Assembly: GCF_020882245.1 (NCBI RefSeq)
Contig: NC_083597.1
Location: forward strand, 12,992,581 to 13,056,580
Reading direction: 5' to 3'
From: Rhopalosiphum padi
Lineage: Eukaryota; Arthropoda; Insecta; Hemiptera; Aphididae
Length of the DNA: 64,000 nt
The notes beneath the pieces are model-generated. The model was not told the origin of the DNA, searched no databases, and was given only the letters and a program-made list of their open reading frames with translations. Both the position numbers and the translations under genes were made by a program. Positions 40,501-51,437 of the stretch are shown here, in pieces. How positions within the stretch are numbered: the first letter of the stretch is position 1; every line of letters begins with the position of its first letter.

Positions 40501-43500
40501 ATGTAGTGTACTTTATTATTATTATAATATACTGCGCTGGAGTTGGCACGCGCGGAATAATCGCCGCTGTCGGGTAGACCTTTCGTGTTTCATATAATTT
40601 TTGACATCATTACAGTATTATTATTATTATTACTATTCGTACGGAATGCGTAATACACTCTCGGACAATTAACAGTTTTATTTTTTAGCGTCGAAACAAT
40701 TTGCGAAAGGTTAAAAATCGCCAGATCAGTCAGCAGAGGGCTTCACGTCTCCTGCTGCAACGCCGCTACACACCCCGCGCACGCACCTATTTTATGCGAC
40801 CGTCCTTCCTATATTATATCCAACGGGTTTAATATTATGGCGCACACGCGTGATGTAATGATATACATGTACGTAGACGTTCTTTTTTTTTATTATTATT
40901 ATTTCGTTCCGACGAAATTTACGAAAAACGAAAAAATAAAATGCCGCGATACATTTTTCAGTAGCCACGTCCCGCCCACCACCGCCGCCGCCGCTCGATT
41001 GACCGTCGTTGCCCTTCGCGATCGAAAACAGTAATTTACGAATTCGTGCACGCGCGTTTCGGATAACTTTCGACCGTCCGAGAGATTAAAATATTATTAT
41101 AATATTGCATATTGTATATTATGGCCGTCACCGTTAAAACGCAACAGACGGGCAGGCGTCACGCCGCGGTGACACACGTACCGGCACGTTAGGCAAGGTA
41201 CATATATTAATATATTATCGTATTTTAACGTGTTATTTATACTTATTAAAATTCGATGTCGTTATACCGTACCAATCATATTATCTGCGTTATCGTAAAC
41301 GACGTACCTACACACGTTATAATAATATAATATGTAACCGAATTGTACGGATATCGACGACCGAAGGGGTTTTTTCCCGTATTTCCAAACACTTTTAGCG
41401 GACGTCCCGCCGCCACCGCCGTATATACTCGTAATATTACTAGCGATATTGTACAAGATGAGTAATTCGTTTGTATGATGATAATTATAATATTATATTG
41501 TTATGGTATTATTTCGAGTCGAACGAGTCGTGTGCATCATATACGATTTCGCGCGGACAAACACAGCCTCGGCGGGTCGATTCGGAAACGGAAATTTATA
41601 TACCTACACGACTGTTGCAGATATATTATTATAATATGTACCTACGCCACTCGTTGTAATACCATTATTATTATTATTATTATTATATTATATCGAGTCG
41701 GTCCTAACAAAGACGCTGTTATTATATTATTATTATTATTATTATTATTATTATCATCATCGTCGTCATCGTTATTATTATCATAATAAGAACACTGGCG
41801 AAACGCCGAGTTTTGGCCGAATCTCCACCGCCCGGGTGCATAATATTATATACATGATGTCGTACAGCGGGGTTTCGAGGGAGAACGGCGGCGGCGCGCT
41901 TGAGTCTAAATTAAATTATACACGAGAATAACTCATATATAATATTATAATATTATCATAATATAGCGCGTGTACGTATTTAATATGTATATAATATTAT
42001 CCGTCCTCCTACACGCTTGCCCGCCGGTGAGTCGTAAAAAAATGAAAATAAAAATACAAAAAAATAAAAACCGATGGCTAATTAGTAATTATGTTCATCC
42101 CCTCGGTCCACGGCCCACGCGAGCGTTTATAAAAACGACCGGCCCGAACGAAAACGCACAACACGCGACAGCTGCTATCCATGTATATTGTAAAATATAC
42201 AACACCCGTATCGATATAATAACGTTGTAGGTGCACAGACTTGGCCGGCATTTGCGACGGGCGGACGAGATATCGAGAAAAATCGGTCGACCGGTGTGCC
42301 GAGTCGGCGGCCGGACAAAACCTCTATGACGCGAATATAAAAAATATCTACGTACACGGGTATCGCGTGCGGATCGCGATTGCTATTAACGTCGTTCGTG
42401 TAAGGATTCAAGTGGGAGCTAAGAAACTTTTTCCCTCCTCCCCTTTTGCAGGAAATCGAATATGTTATTACGTTTGTGTTTATTATTTATAAGATGGGTA
42501 AATAGTTCATGACTTCATATTGTGTCTTCGAATCCATATGGATTTTAAATATAAAATATACAATCGTCAATTTTTTTGTCAAATATCATCGGTGTACGTG
42601 TACAATAATTAATAAACTATTAATACGATTTTGATTGCACTTTTTTTTTCTGAAAACAAATGTAGCCCGCTTTCCTCCCCATTTCGGATTTCTGGACCCA
42701 CGACCGTCGTCGTTATTGTAATATTATTAGTATGCATTGGCGTTATCTCGAGCGGGATACGACGAGGAAAAAAAATATCTAACTCGTGCCGCCGACGATG
42801 GACGATGGACGGCGTCGGCGGATAGCAGAATAAGAGGAGGAAGAGAAGGGCGGCCGCAGAATTATATTATGCGTATGGCCGCTATCGATTTACGAACGGT
42901 TCTCGTCGTCGTATATGTATATATATATATATATAACTATATATATATAGTTATATATATATATATATAGGTGGGCTATACGACGCGCTCCTCTGGTCTG
43001 CCACCGACGCCGATGGGCATTACTTAAAATTTCGACGGTCTATACTTGCACGAGTAAGTAGAACGGCCATTTCTCCGTCCTCTCCTCCCTGTGTAGCAAT
43101 TAAAATCTATTTATCCGGCGAGAATGCGACTTGATGTGTACGCACAACACATCTTCATGTAATCTGCATGCAGAATCGTCTTGGTCTATAAGTCTATATA
43201 ACACAATATTATATTTATACTGAATGTATACCCATCAAATATTGTCAATACTCGTTTATATATTTGTATATGTAATATGTATATACCGTAATAATAATAT
43301 ACAAATGTTATACAACCGTATGATTACGGAAAATTATGTACATATTATTATTCTCGGATGATAAGTGTATTCGGACAACTAAACGTTTCAATGATACGTG
43401 ATGTATATAATATAGAGGTATTATAGTGCGCGTTTATATAGGTTTGGTACCCGTGAGTTGATAAACGGCAAAATATTATAAAGAACTCCGTTTATGCGTT

Positions 43501-43535
43501 AAACGAGATGGACTTATGTCGTATACGTCTTATAC

Positions 43536-43570
<35 letters not shown>

Positions 43571-46413
43571 AATAATCGTACATCCGCCTAAAGCTCGGGC
43601 GACACGTCATGTGCTTTGTCGCCGTTTAGGCAATTATATTGGTGGCGATGCGGTAGGTCGGTGATGGGTGGGAGGGTATAAGTACATGATATTATTATAT
43701 AAACACTTGTTAATACGAGTTTGCGATTCAATCACCTCTTTTTTATTTTTCATTTTCGTCAAAGTACAATCGTTTTTACAACTTTTTATTTTGTTGCTGT
43801 TTTGTGTTGTTCTATACATGTACCTGAATATCTGCGAAAATATTTGTTAACACTGCGACACTCCCCCAACGAGTAAACCGCTCGAGCCTGAAAAAACACT
43901 GCGCGAGGAATTATATAATATTATATTAAATGTATTTATTGCGATTCGTGTAGACTCATTGTAATATTATAATACGTTATTATTGATTTGATATCGCGAG
44001 GTAGTATGCAAATGTATCATACTATATATATTTATAATATAACAAAGCCTACAAATACGACAAATCACGAGAGTAAAAAAATCGTCAAATATGTTTACGG
44101 GGAAAAAAAACAATACAAGATAGAACTATTATTGCTGCCAATATTGTCGGAAACTGTGACTTACGGATAATCTACCTGTCCAAAGTCCGGTGTACCTGCC
44201 GATAAACCACTGTTCCGAGAAACCGACCGAGAGCACGAATCCCGGGTATTAATAGTATTTACTATTTAGACTTTTCCGCGGACTATCCAGACCACCCAAT
44301 TTAAACAACCATTATTCTAGCGCCTGAAATGGCTAAAATATACTATTGTATTTTAAATTTTTTATTCCCAGTATAGCCATATCGGTATGCGACTAAAACA
44401 ATGTCCAATTGACTTAACGCTCTTCAAACTATAAATCGTAATAATATCAGGTGGATACAAGGGAAAATTATATTTTTTATCTAATACGAGTATAACAATA
44501 ATTAATATAAAATGTATTTCGCGATAAAACATCATAATCCTTAGCTCATCGGTTGTCTATCGGATTAAAATCCATACAATAGCGTGCAGTCGTATTTTTC
44601 ATTTATTTTTCCAACGTAAAAACATCGTCAATGAAACGTCACAGACACACGCCACGAACCGCGTAACTAGTCGGGTGTATCACTGTGCACTGCAACCGTA
44701 CGCCTCCATTTGCCCAAAGTGTGTATTATAATAATCTGCGTACACGTGTTCGTCCGTCCGTGACATAGTTATATTAGGTACTATAACGACAGTCATTAAA
44801 AGATCGACGAGATGTGGGATTTTTTTTCCCGGAGACATTACTTGAATTCTAAGACTGTTATATTGTAAATGTCTAAACACCCCTATAGTTTGAGTTCGAA
44901 TATATATGTGCAATGACATGTCAGCAAAATGACCTGATTACGGGGTAGACGGTTACATTATATTATATTATACGTTTATACTATATTCCCATGCACTTCG
45001 TGACTCGTAGGTACAAAATGCATCCGTGTTAAATTCGGTTGCCGAATGCTAACATAGCATATTATAGAACGTAGTAACGCGTATAGATAAATAATATTTT
45101 TGGTTAATTGGTTTGGTGTATTGATGATACTTCCGACAAATGAATTTACATAATATAATAGTTGTACTACTTTTTAACAGTAGCATTTTTTAAAATTATT
45201 TTTCTTCTGCTTTTTGTTTAATTATTTGATTTCTTTTTCATTATGGACCAAAAACAAACAACTATGAACCAAAAACAACGAAAAAGTTTTAAACCGTTAC
45301 TACTGTCATATTACATCAACTATTCACTAAAATACTAATTTCTAATAATGACTAATAATTGGCGGTCATATAAGAAATCAATGACTCAATTTTTCATTAG
45401 CTTATAGAATAAAAAAAAATAAGGTTTAAAACCTGACCGCGATATACTTTCTTAAAAAAAAAAAAATCGGATGAGTATAGTTTCAAAGAACACGCGTGAC
45501 AAACACATTTCTATTTTCGCGTTTATAATATAGATATATGATATTATACATTAATACACGTCGATTTCACGAAAACTGCGCTCCAAACGCACTTATTACG
45601 AATCCACGATTCGCGGCGGTGTGTAAGGAGACTCGCACGAAGTTTCTCGGTGTGCGAACCGCAAAAACTTTTACTCTTACAGGATGACGATTTCATCAAA
45701 ATAATAATATGTATATACTAAAAAATAATAATATAATTGCAGCAATAGCGATGATGGCAATAAACGACACGTTATATTATTCGCGCGACGAAACGGTGTT
45801 CGTATTTATTTTATTTTATGTTTGCGGGTCTTCGAAGCGACGGCCGTCCCGGGTACAGAGGGTGTCGCCGCCGCCTTGGCCGTTGTCGTGGTGGTAGTCC
45901 GGTCGGTCCGCGTCCGTTTTGCATATACGTCGCTGCCGCCACCGTCGTACACACTACATTATAATATACGCGATCGATACAGAGATTTAAAAAAATATAT
46001 GTATATAAATATAAAAAAAACACTTTCCCCTCCGCCGCTCGGACTTTAAGGGTTGTGCGGCCCGTAGAGGGCGGGTGGTGGTCGGCAAGGGGTAGCCGCG
46101 TCCGCGTTATATTATATTAAGCGACGGACACACACACACACATACACACACATGGACATCGGCGCACACGCACGGCCGTGCTGCTGAGGCGACGGCGGCG
46201 GCGGCTGGCCATTGATTGAACCGAATTAATACACGGAATACATTATATTATGCGCGCGCGTATATTGCGGCGTTGTCGCGCAAGAGACCATACACGGTCG
46301 CCGCCGCCGCCGTCGTCGCCGTCGAAGGCGGTGGAAGCGGATGCAAAGGCGGTGTCGGTCAGCGCGCGTAGAAACGACATATTATATATACATATACATA
46401 TACATATACATAC

Positions 46414-46445
<32 letters not shown>

Positions 46446-46840
46446 GCACACACACACGATATACATAAAGGCTGCGAATGGGCGGTGAGACGACGGGGGT
46501 GTATGTATATGGACGTTGACGGTCGGTGACGGCGGCGGGCGAGGAGGATGAATATTATTCTCGGAAGCTATTCGCATTTTCGGACGCTATACACCGTCTC
46601 TCTGTGTGTGTGTGTGTGTGTGTGTAGGGTTCTCAGATATGCACACACACATACACTCGCACGCGTACACACACACACACACAGAGACGGACCAGCGTAC
46701 GTGCGCGCGCACACACACACTCACACACACTTCTCCCCTCCGTTCTAATATGTATTATGCGTATATCGTACATATACACACTGTATAATATTATATGTAT
46801 ATATATATATGTATTTACGCGTCGTAACGGCGGCGTGCGC
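40501..46840. other. CpG- and microsatellite-rich upstream territory of the zinc-finger gene
   Basis: Composition changes from about 40.5 kb: patches of C/G with many CpG alternate with AT and TTA runs. Microsatellites include TTA at 41664-41687 and 41720-41755, AAT at 43535-43570, and TA/CA tracts at 46382-46460. All open frames here are short and low in complexity. The setting, upstream of a developmental transcription factor, suggests cis-regulatory DNA. That is inference. Confidence 0.4.
42919..42968. repeat. Near-perfect AT palindrome, ~50 bp
   Basis: Two TA runs flank AACTATATATATATAGTT, so the whole 50 bp is symmetric about 42943/42944 and could form a cruciform or hairpin. Confidence 0.85.
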
Positions 46841-47191
46841 GAGAGCGAGACGGAGCGACCGAGTGCACGGGAATCCGCCTCGGCCGGCGCGGGTAGTACG
46901 TCCGGCCGCCGTCAGAGGGTCGTGCCGCCGCCACCCCTAACCGCCCCGCGTACGTACGCCGGTAGGCGCGCGGAGCGCTGGTCATCGGGCCGGCGGGCGG
47001 TCACCGCCGCCGCCCCCGCCCCTATCGCAGAGCGCCGCCCGCCCGCCCACCGATCGGGCACGATAAAACCCCCCACGCCGCGCGCCCGACCTGGGCAAGC
47101 CGGACGGTCGGTCGGTCGGACGGCCGGCCGGTCGCCGCTCTACGCCACGCTCGCGCCCGCGGACCAACGCGGCGGCGGCATTCGAAAATTT
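46841..47191 (+). promoter_or_regulatory. GC-rich presumed promoter of the zinc-finger gene
   Basis: Very GC- and CpG-rich DNA directly upstream of the probable first exon, with repeated CGG and CCG tracts. No TATA box is evident near a start. An arthropod initiator-like TTCAGTCTTC lies at 47190-47199. This is an inferred promoter; the start site is unproven. Confidence 0.4.
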
Positions 47192-47309
47192 CAGTCTTCT
47201 CGGTCACTCTGTCGGCACTCGTTTCATGTTTCCCCCCGAGGCACACCACACAGCACCCTGTCGATCGGCGGTGCGCGCACCACCGCCGCCCCAACCACCA
47301 TCACCACCG

Positions 47310-47383
47310 ACACCGTCGTCGTCGTCGTCGTCGTCGCCGCTGCCGTCGTCGTCGTCGTCGTCATCGTCGTCGCCGTAGTCGTC
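47310..47383. repeat. (GTC)n imperfect trinucleotide tract in the leader exon
   Basis: Long run of GTC with occasional GCC, CTG and ATC interruptions. It produces poly-Val/Asp/Thr frames that should not be taken as protein. Confidence 0.85.
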
Positions 47384-47912
47384 GTACACATACACACGCA
47401 CACGCACACACCGCGCGCTCTCACACCACCACCACCACCATAACCACCACCACTACCATCACCGCCACCCCACTACCGATACCGCCGCCAAGCGACATCG
47501 CATCGTGTAGTGTACACACACACCGTCGGCATACACACGCGATATTTCGCCCCGTTCGTACCTCCGTCACCGGCTGCCCCGTGTCGTCGAGCACACATCA
47601 CAATATCGCGCGCTCCGACTCGCACGGACGACGAACGCGCGTCACACACCGTCGAGAGACTCGTCGCGATTTCTTCGGTTTTTTTTTTTTTTTTATCAAA
47701 TTATCGGTTTCGTATTTTGGTTTTTTTTTTCTGTTCGCTTGACAAAAAACGAAAATATTATTTTTTTTTTTTTTAAAGTCATCCGCCGACTCGTGACCGT
47801 ATAAACACGTCCGTCACCTACCCACCAGTTGACGTTTTTTAATTTTTTTTTTTTTTTTTTTTAAAAATTTTGCGATGTTTTTGCCCGCCAAACATGTTTT
47901 ACCCGACCGCCA

Positions 47913-48143
47913 ATGGCCACCCGGCGACACGCCGGCGTCACGCCGATGATGACGGTTCGCGCGCGGCATCACCGTCACCGCTACGACGAGTGTCGTTACT
48001 ACAACACCGCCACCACTGATACTACTACTACTACACTCACTACCACCACACCACTACCGTCGCCGCTACAGGACTGCTCTAGCGACAACAAAACAGTACG
48101 CTCAGCTGATTCTCATGTGCTCGCACGCCGAAGGAGAAGCTAA
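47913..48143 (+). promoter_or_regulatory. Upstream ORF of 76 codons, in frame with the main CDS
   Basis: Starts ATGGCCACC and ends at the first of two consecutive TAA codons at the very end of exon 1. After splicing, its stop lies only 15 nt before the main ATG, and the two frames are the same. The peptide is Thr/Arg/His-rich and matches nothing known to me. It may lower translation of the main frame or be chance in a GC-rich leader. Confidence 0.35.
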
Positions 48144-48147
48144 TAAC

Positions 48148-51100
48148 GTAAGTTTAATATTTTCGAGTTATTCTATAATTATTCCGCTTACACGTCGTAT
48201 TACGTTACCGCCATCGTTTTTTTATTATATATTATAATTATGAGGTATTTAATATTAAGTCGTGTACCGTTGGGTACTTGGGTTTATTACGAGCGTCGTA
48301 ATTCACTAAAATAATATTTTGCTAAACAAGTCCGAAATCACGGGTGCTCATCGGCGTTGTAGTAATTATTTTTCGCACGATTTAGTTTTGTTTAGGAGTT
48401 TCAGAGTTAGTGATATTAGTGTTTCTACTGTATTTATTAATTTGTTCCCGGACCGACCACCGAATAGCTAGCTCGTATTAATATATCTCCCTTGTCGCGG
48501 TGTCCACGGCAAAGATAAAATTCTCGACTAATTTAATGGTGGGAGGTTTTAAATATTCTGTAGCGTACATTATATTCTCGTGGGGTAAAACCAACCTCCA
48601 CACCTCCGGCATATTATTTACCAATAGAAATATTTTTAACATAAACACTATTCATACGTCATACCTAATATTATACGTATTAATTATTATTAAGTTTAAT
48701 TATAATACAGCGTTTAGTATCTACTTAATGATAAATTACATTTCCATTTTTTAGTGAAAACGTTATTATTTTATCAATAGACAGGTTGACTAGCTTTTCA
48801 GACATGCCCCGAAAGTCTGTGCTTGTCGTTTGTCGGGTAATTAGTAAAATGTATAGTTCTGGGATTTAAGTTGAACGTAAAACAATGTTCGTATCGCTAT
48901 TGATTTTGTATAAATATACTGTATGGTCTTAACAAATGAAAAAATTATACACGTAATTATTGAGAAAATCAAAACTAATAAATATTATTTCGATGGGGCT
49001 AAGTCTCGGTAAGACCCTCCTCCAATGTTCGCTCGACATAATAATATAGTCCTCGGTGAATTAAGATCGTTATTATTGCCATAAACCGTGGTGACATTGA
49101 ACGATATTATTCGAGTTTGTATAAATTCCGCGGGACGAAAATACACCAGGCGCGTATTAAATTTCCCTACACACATCGTCGGACGATAATAAAGCAATAA
49201 AGCGCGATCGGCGAGCGACACACATCGATCGCGATAACAATATTATTATACTATTATTCGTCCAGGTTATACACGAATATTGTTATTTTTCCGATACTCG
49301 TGTGGATTACATGTTATTAATACAGCTGTAGGTACACGACGCGCGCGCGTAGTCGATCGTAATAAGCCGTCACACGACGATATTCAATTATTGTATATTC
49401 CGACAGTTTTTGTTTTCCGATTTACGCTTAGCATATATGGGTCGCGAATTATTTAGGTGAACACTCGTAAACGATTTTCTACACTCTGTAAATTCGCCGC
49501 CGTGTATTCCACACTATTATATTACTGTTTTTATTTATTAATACATAATATTGTAATAATATCCACGACGAACACATCGATGCCCGAGATTTCAAATTCT
49601 CGTTTCTACACGGTTTCTGGCGGCGGGACCATGCCGTACTTGCTACCCGGTACGTATTTAGACCGTTTTACATCACACGATATTATTATTATTAAGCATC
49701 TCAAATGACGTTGTTCACGCGCAATGTGCATAAAATTGTATGTATTTTTGTAAAAATATTAATTATAATTTATAAGTCGAGTAATCTGTGTATGGCGACG
49801 CGCAGTACAATAATGATGTTCCGCATCGATCGGTTGAAAGCTTATACTATTACGTACTGTAAAATATTATCGTGTTATAAAACGTCGACAGTGAGAGTGA
49901 ATCTAAACAAAATAGTTACTCATAATATCGTATTATTATTATTATTATGACTGTTATAACAGGTATGTCGATTAGCGTGAGTCATTCCTCGTTGCGCACC
50001 GCGATCAAATCGTTGCATTCGTGTTTTTTTTTAGTTTTTTTATAAAATATAATAATATAATTACTATACTAACCGCACAAACATACACACACACGAGCGC
50101 CCCCGCCAGAAATGCCATATAAACGTAATTAAAAATCGTTATTTTTGACAAGACTTGTATGAGATATTAACCCCCCCCCTAACCGTTCCCACCGGTTAAA
50201 AGATAATTGGTATACCAAGGTATATTATGACGTGGTGGCCGGTTATTGTGACGTTAAGACGCGATATTAATCGATATTTGAACGTAAAAATACGAGACTC
50301 GAGTTAATGGAAAAATAAATCGGAAGTTTACGCGTTATCGGCTGAAATGTCGACGTAATAATAACAATATTAGTGTCTGGCGGTGGCCCGCGGCGGTGGT
50401 GGTGGTGGTGGTGGTGGTGGTGTTGTAATACATCGCGCGCGCACCGTCGTCGGCGAGAGTGTTTCGAAGTTTTTATCGCCCGACCCCGACCTTGACATAC
50501 CCCGTGCCTTCGTTTAGTGCGGCATTTCCGTCGTAAACGGCGTAAGTACACACGTCTGAACGCAACTCGACCGAATCGTGTACACGTCATGTATATAATA
50601 TTATTATTATTATTATTATGATCGGTGTGCAGAGGGTATATATTATACATCTATATAATGATAATAATAGTAATATAATAACACGGAAATCGCTGCTATA
50701 CGTTTTTCACACAACGGAGTGGAAAAAAAACCAAAACAAACCGATTTGTCGTAATAATCGACAATATTTATTATCACCATTATTTGTATTGCGCGTTTTT
50801 CAGCGTTTGTCGTCGCGAGCGTTACACTTGTCACCGCATACAAACACACGGCACACCGCGCACAGGTGATATACGCTCGATGGCGGTCGACGCGGGGGGG
50901 GGGGGGTGGGAGGTCGATTAATTGGCCCCGTGTGTGTGAGAGGAGATGTGTACGTACGTAAATTACACAGGTCGTATACACTTGTCACAGCGGGTGGGCG
51001 GCGCCCCGACGAGGGGTCGCGACTTCGTATATACATGTATAGTATGGTTTATGTATACGTAAATATATTATTATTTGTATTTTATACGCGGTGGCCAGCG

Positions 51101-51426
51101 CAGCACCGTCGGCCGCGAGGGGGTGTATGTACACCATTGCGCTCCGCCGATTACGAACATTTAAATATTATCATTCGTTATTTTCGGACACGTAAAAAGC
51201 GTAAAAATCACATAATAACCATCCATACCTATTACGCATGCATAATAATATATCGGCCCCGATGATCGTTAAATGCCTCGCGCGGCCGCCACCACCTCTG
51301 TCCTCGTCCGTCTTTCGCCCGCGCCCACTCGCGCTAACCCGCGGCCCGCGTGTCCCCGACAACACTTGCTGTGCGCAAACAATAATTATGACTAACGCGT
51401 ATTCGTGTGTTTTTTCTCGTTTTCAG
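48148..51426 (+). other. Probable 3.3-kb 5' UTR intron
   Basis: Donor GTAAGT at 48148. Acceptor is a long pyrimidine tract ending TCGTTTTCAG at 51426. It holds AT-rich sequence, a GGT tract at 50393-50423, a G-run near 50896 and GC-rich patches at 50400-51360, possibly regulatory or alternative promoters. Frames inside (up to 127 codons) are low-complexity and rejected as genes. Confidence 0.6.
50393..50423. repeat. (GGT)n microsatellite
   Basis: Ten GGT units; gives poly-Val/Trp/Gly on one strand and poly-His/Thr/Pro on the other. Confidence 0.9.
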
Positions 51427-51437
51427 CGCACGTAGTC

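Larger units (their letters stand above)
47192..48147 (+). other. Probable 5' untranslated exon 1 of the zinc-finger gene
   Basis: The 3' edge is set by a strong donor, AAC/GTAAGT at 48147/48148. That donor can join the acceptor at 51426. The 5' edge is a guess at the initiator-like TCAGTC. The exon contains a GTC/GCC trinucleotide tract (about 47310-47383), CAC repeats and T-homopolymers, which suits a leader but not a coding exon. In the spliced frame of the main protein it ends TAA TAA C, so no coding extension from this exon is possible without readthrough. Confidence 0.55.

Noticed and set aside
43212..43240. Resemblance of TATACTGAATGTAT to the iab-4 microRNA
   Set aside because: Only about 14 bases match, the pairing arm is missing, and there is no Hox context.
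46757..47443. 228-codon plus-strand frame in the GC-rich region
   Set aside because: Arg/Pro/Ala/Val-rich, built from CGG, CCG and GTC tracts, with stop-free frames on the other strand too. It lies across the presumed promoter and leader and has no motif.
51405..51437. Extending the zinc-finger protein 11 residues upstream to the ATG at 51405
   Set aside because: That ATG lies in the pyrimidine tract of the splice acceptor ending at 51426. In the spliced frame two TAA codons precede the ATG at 51438.
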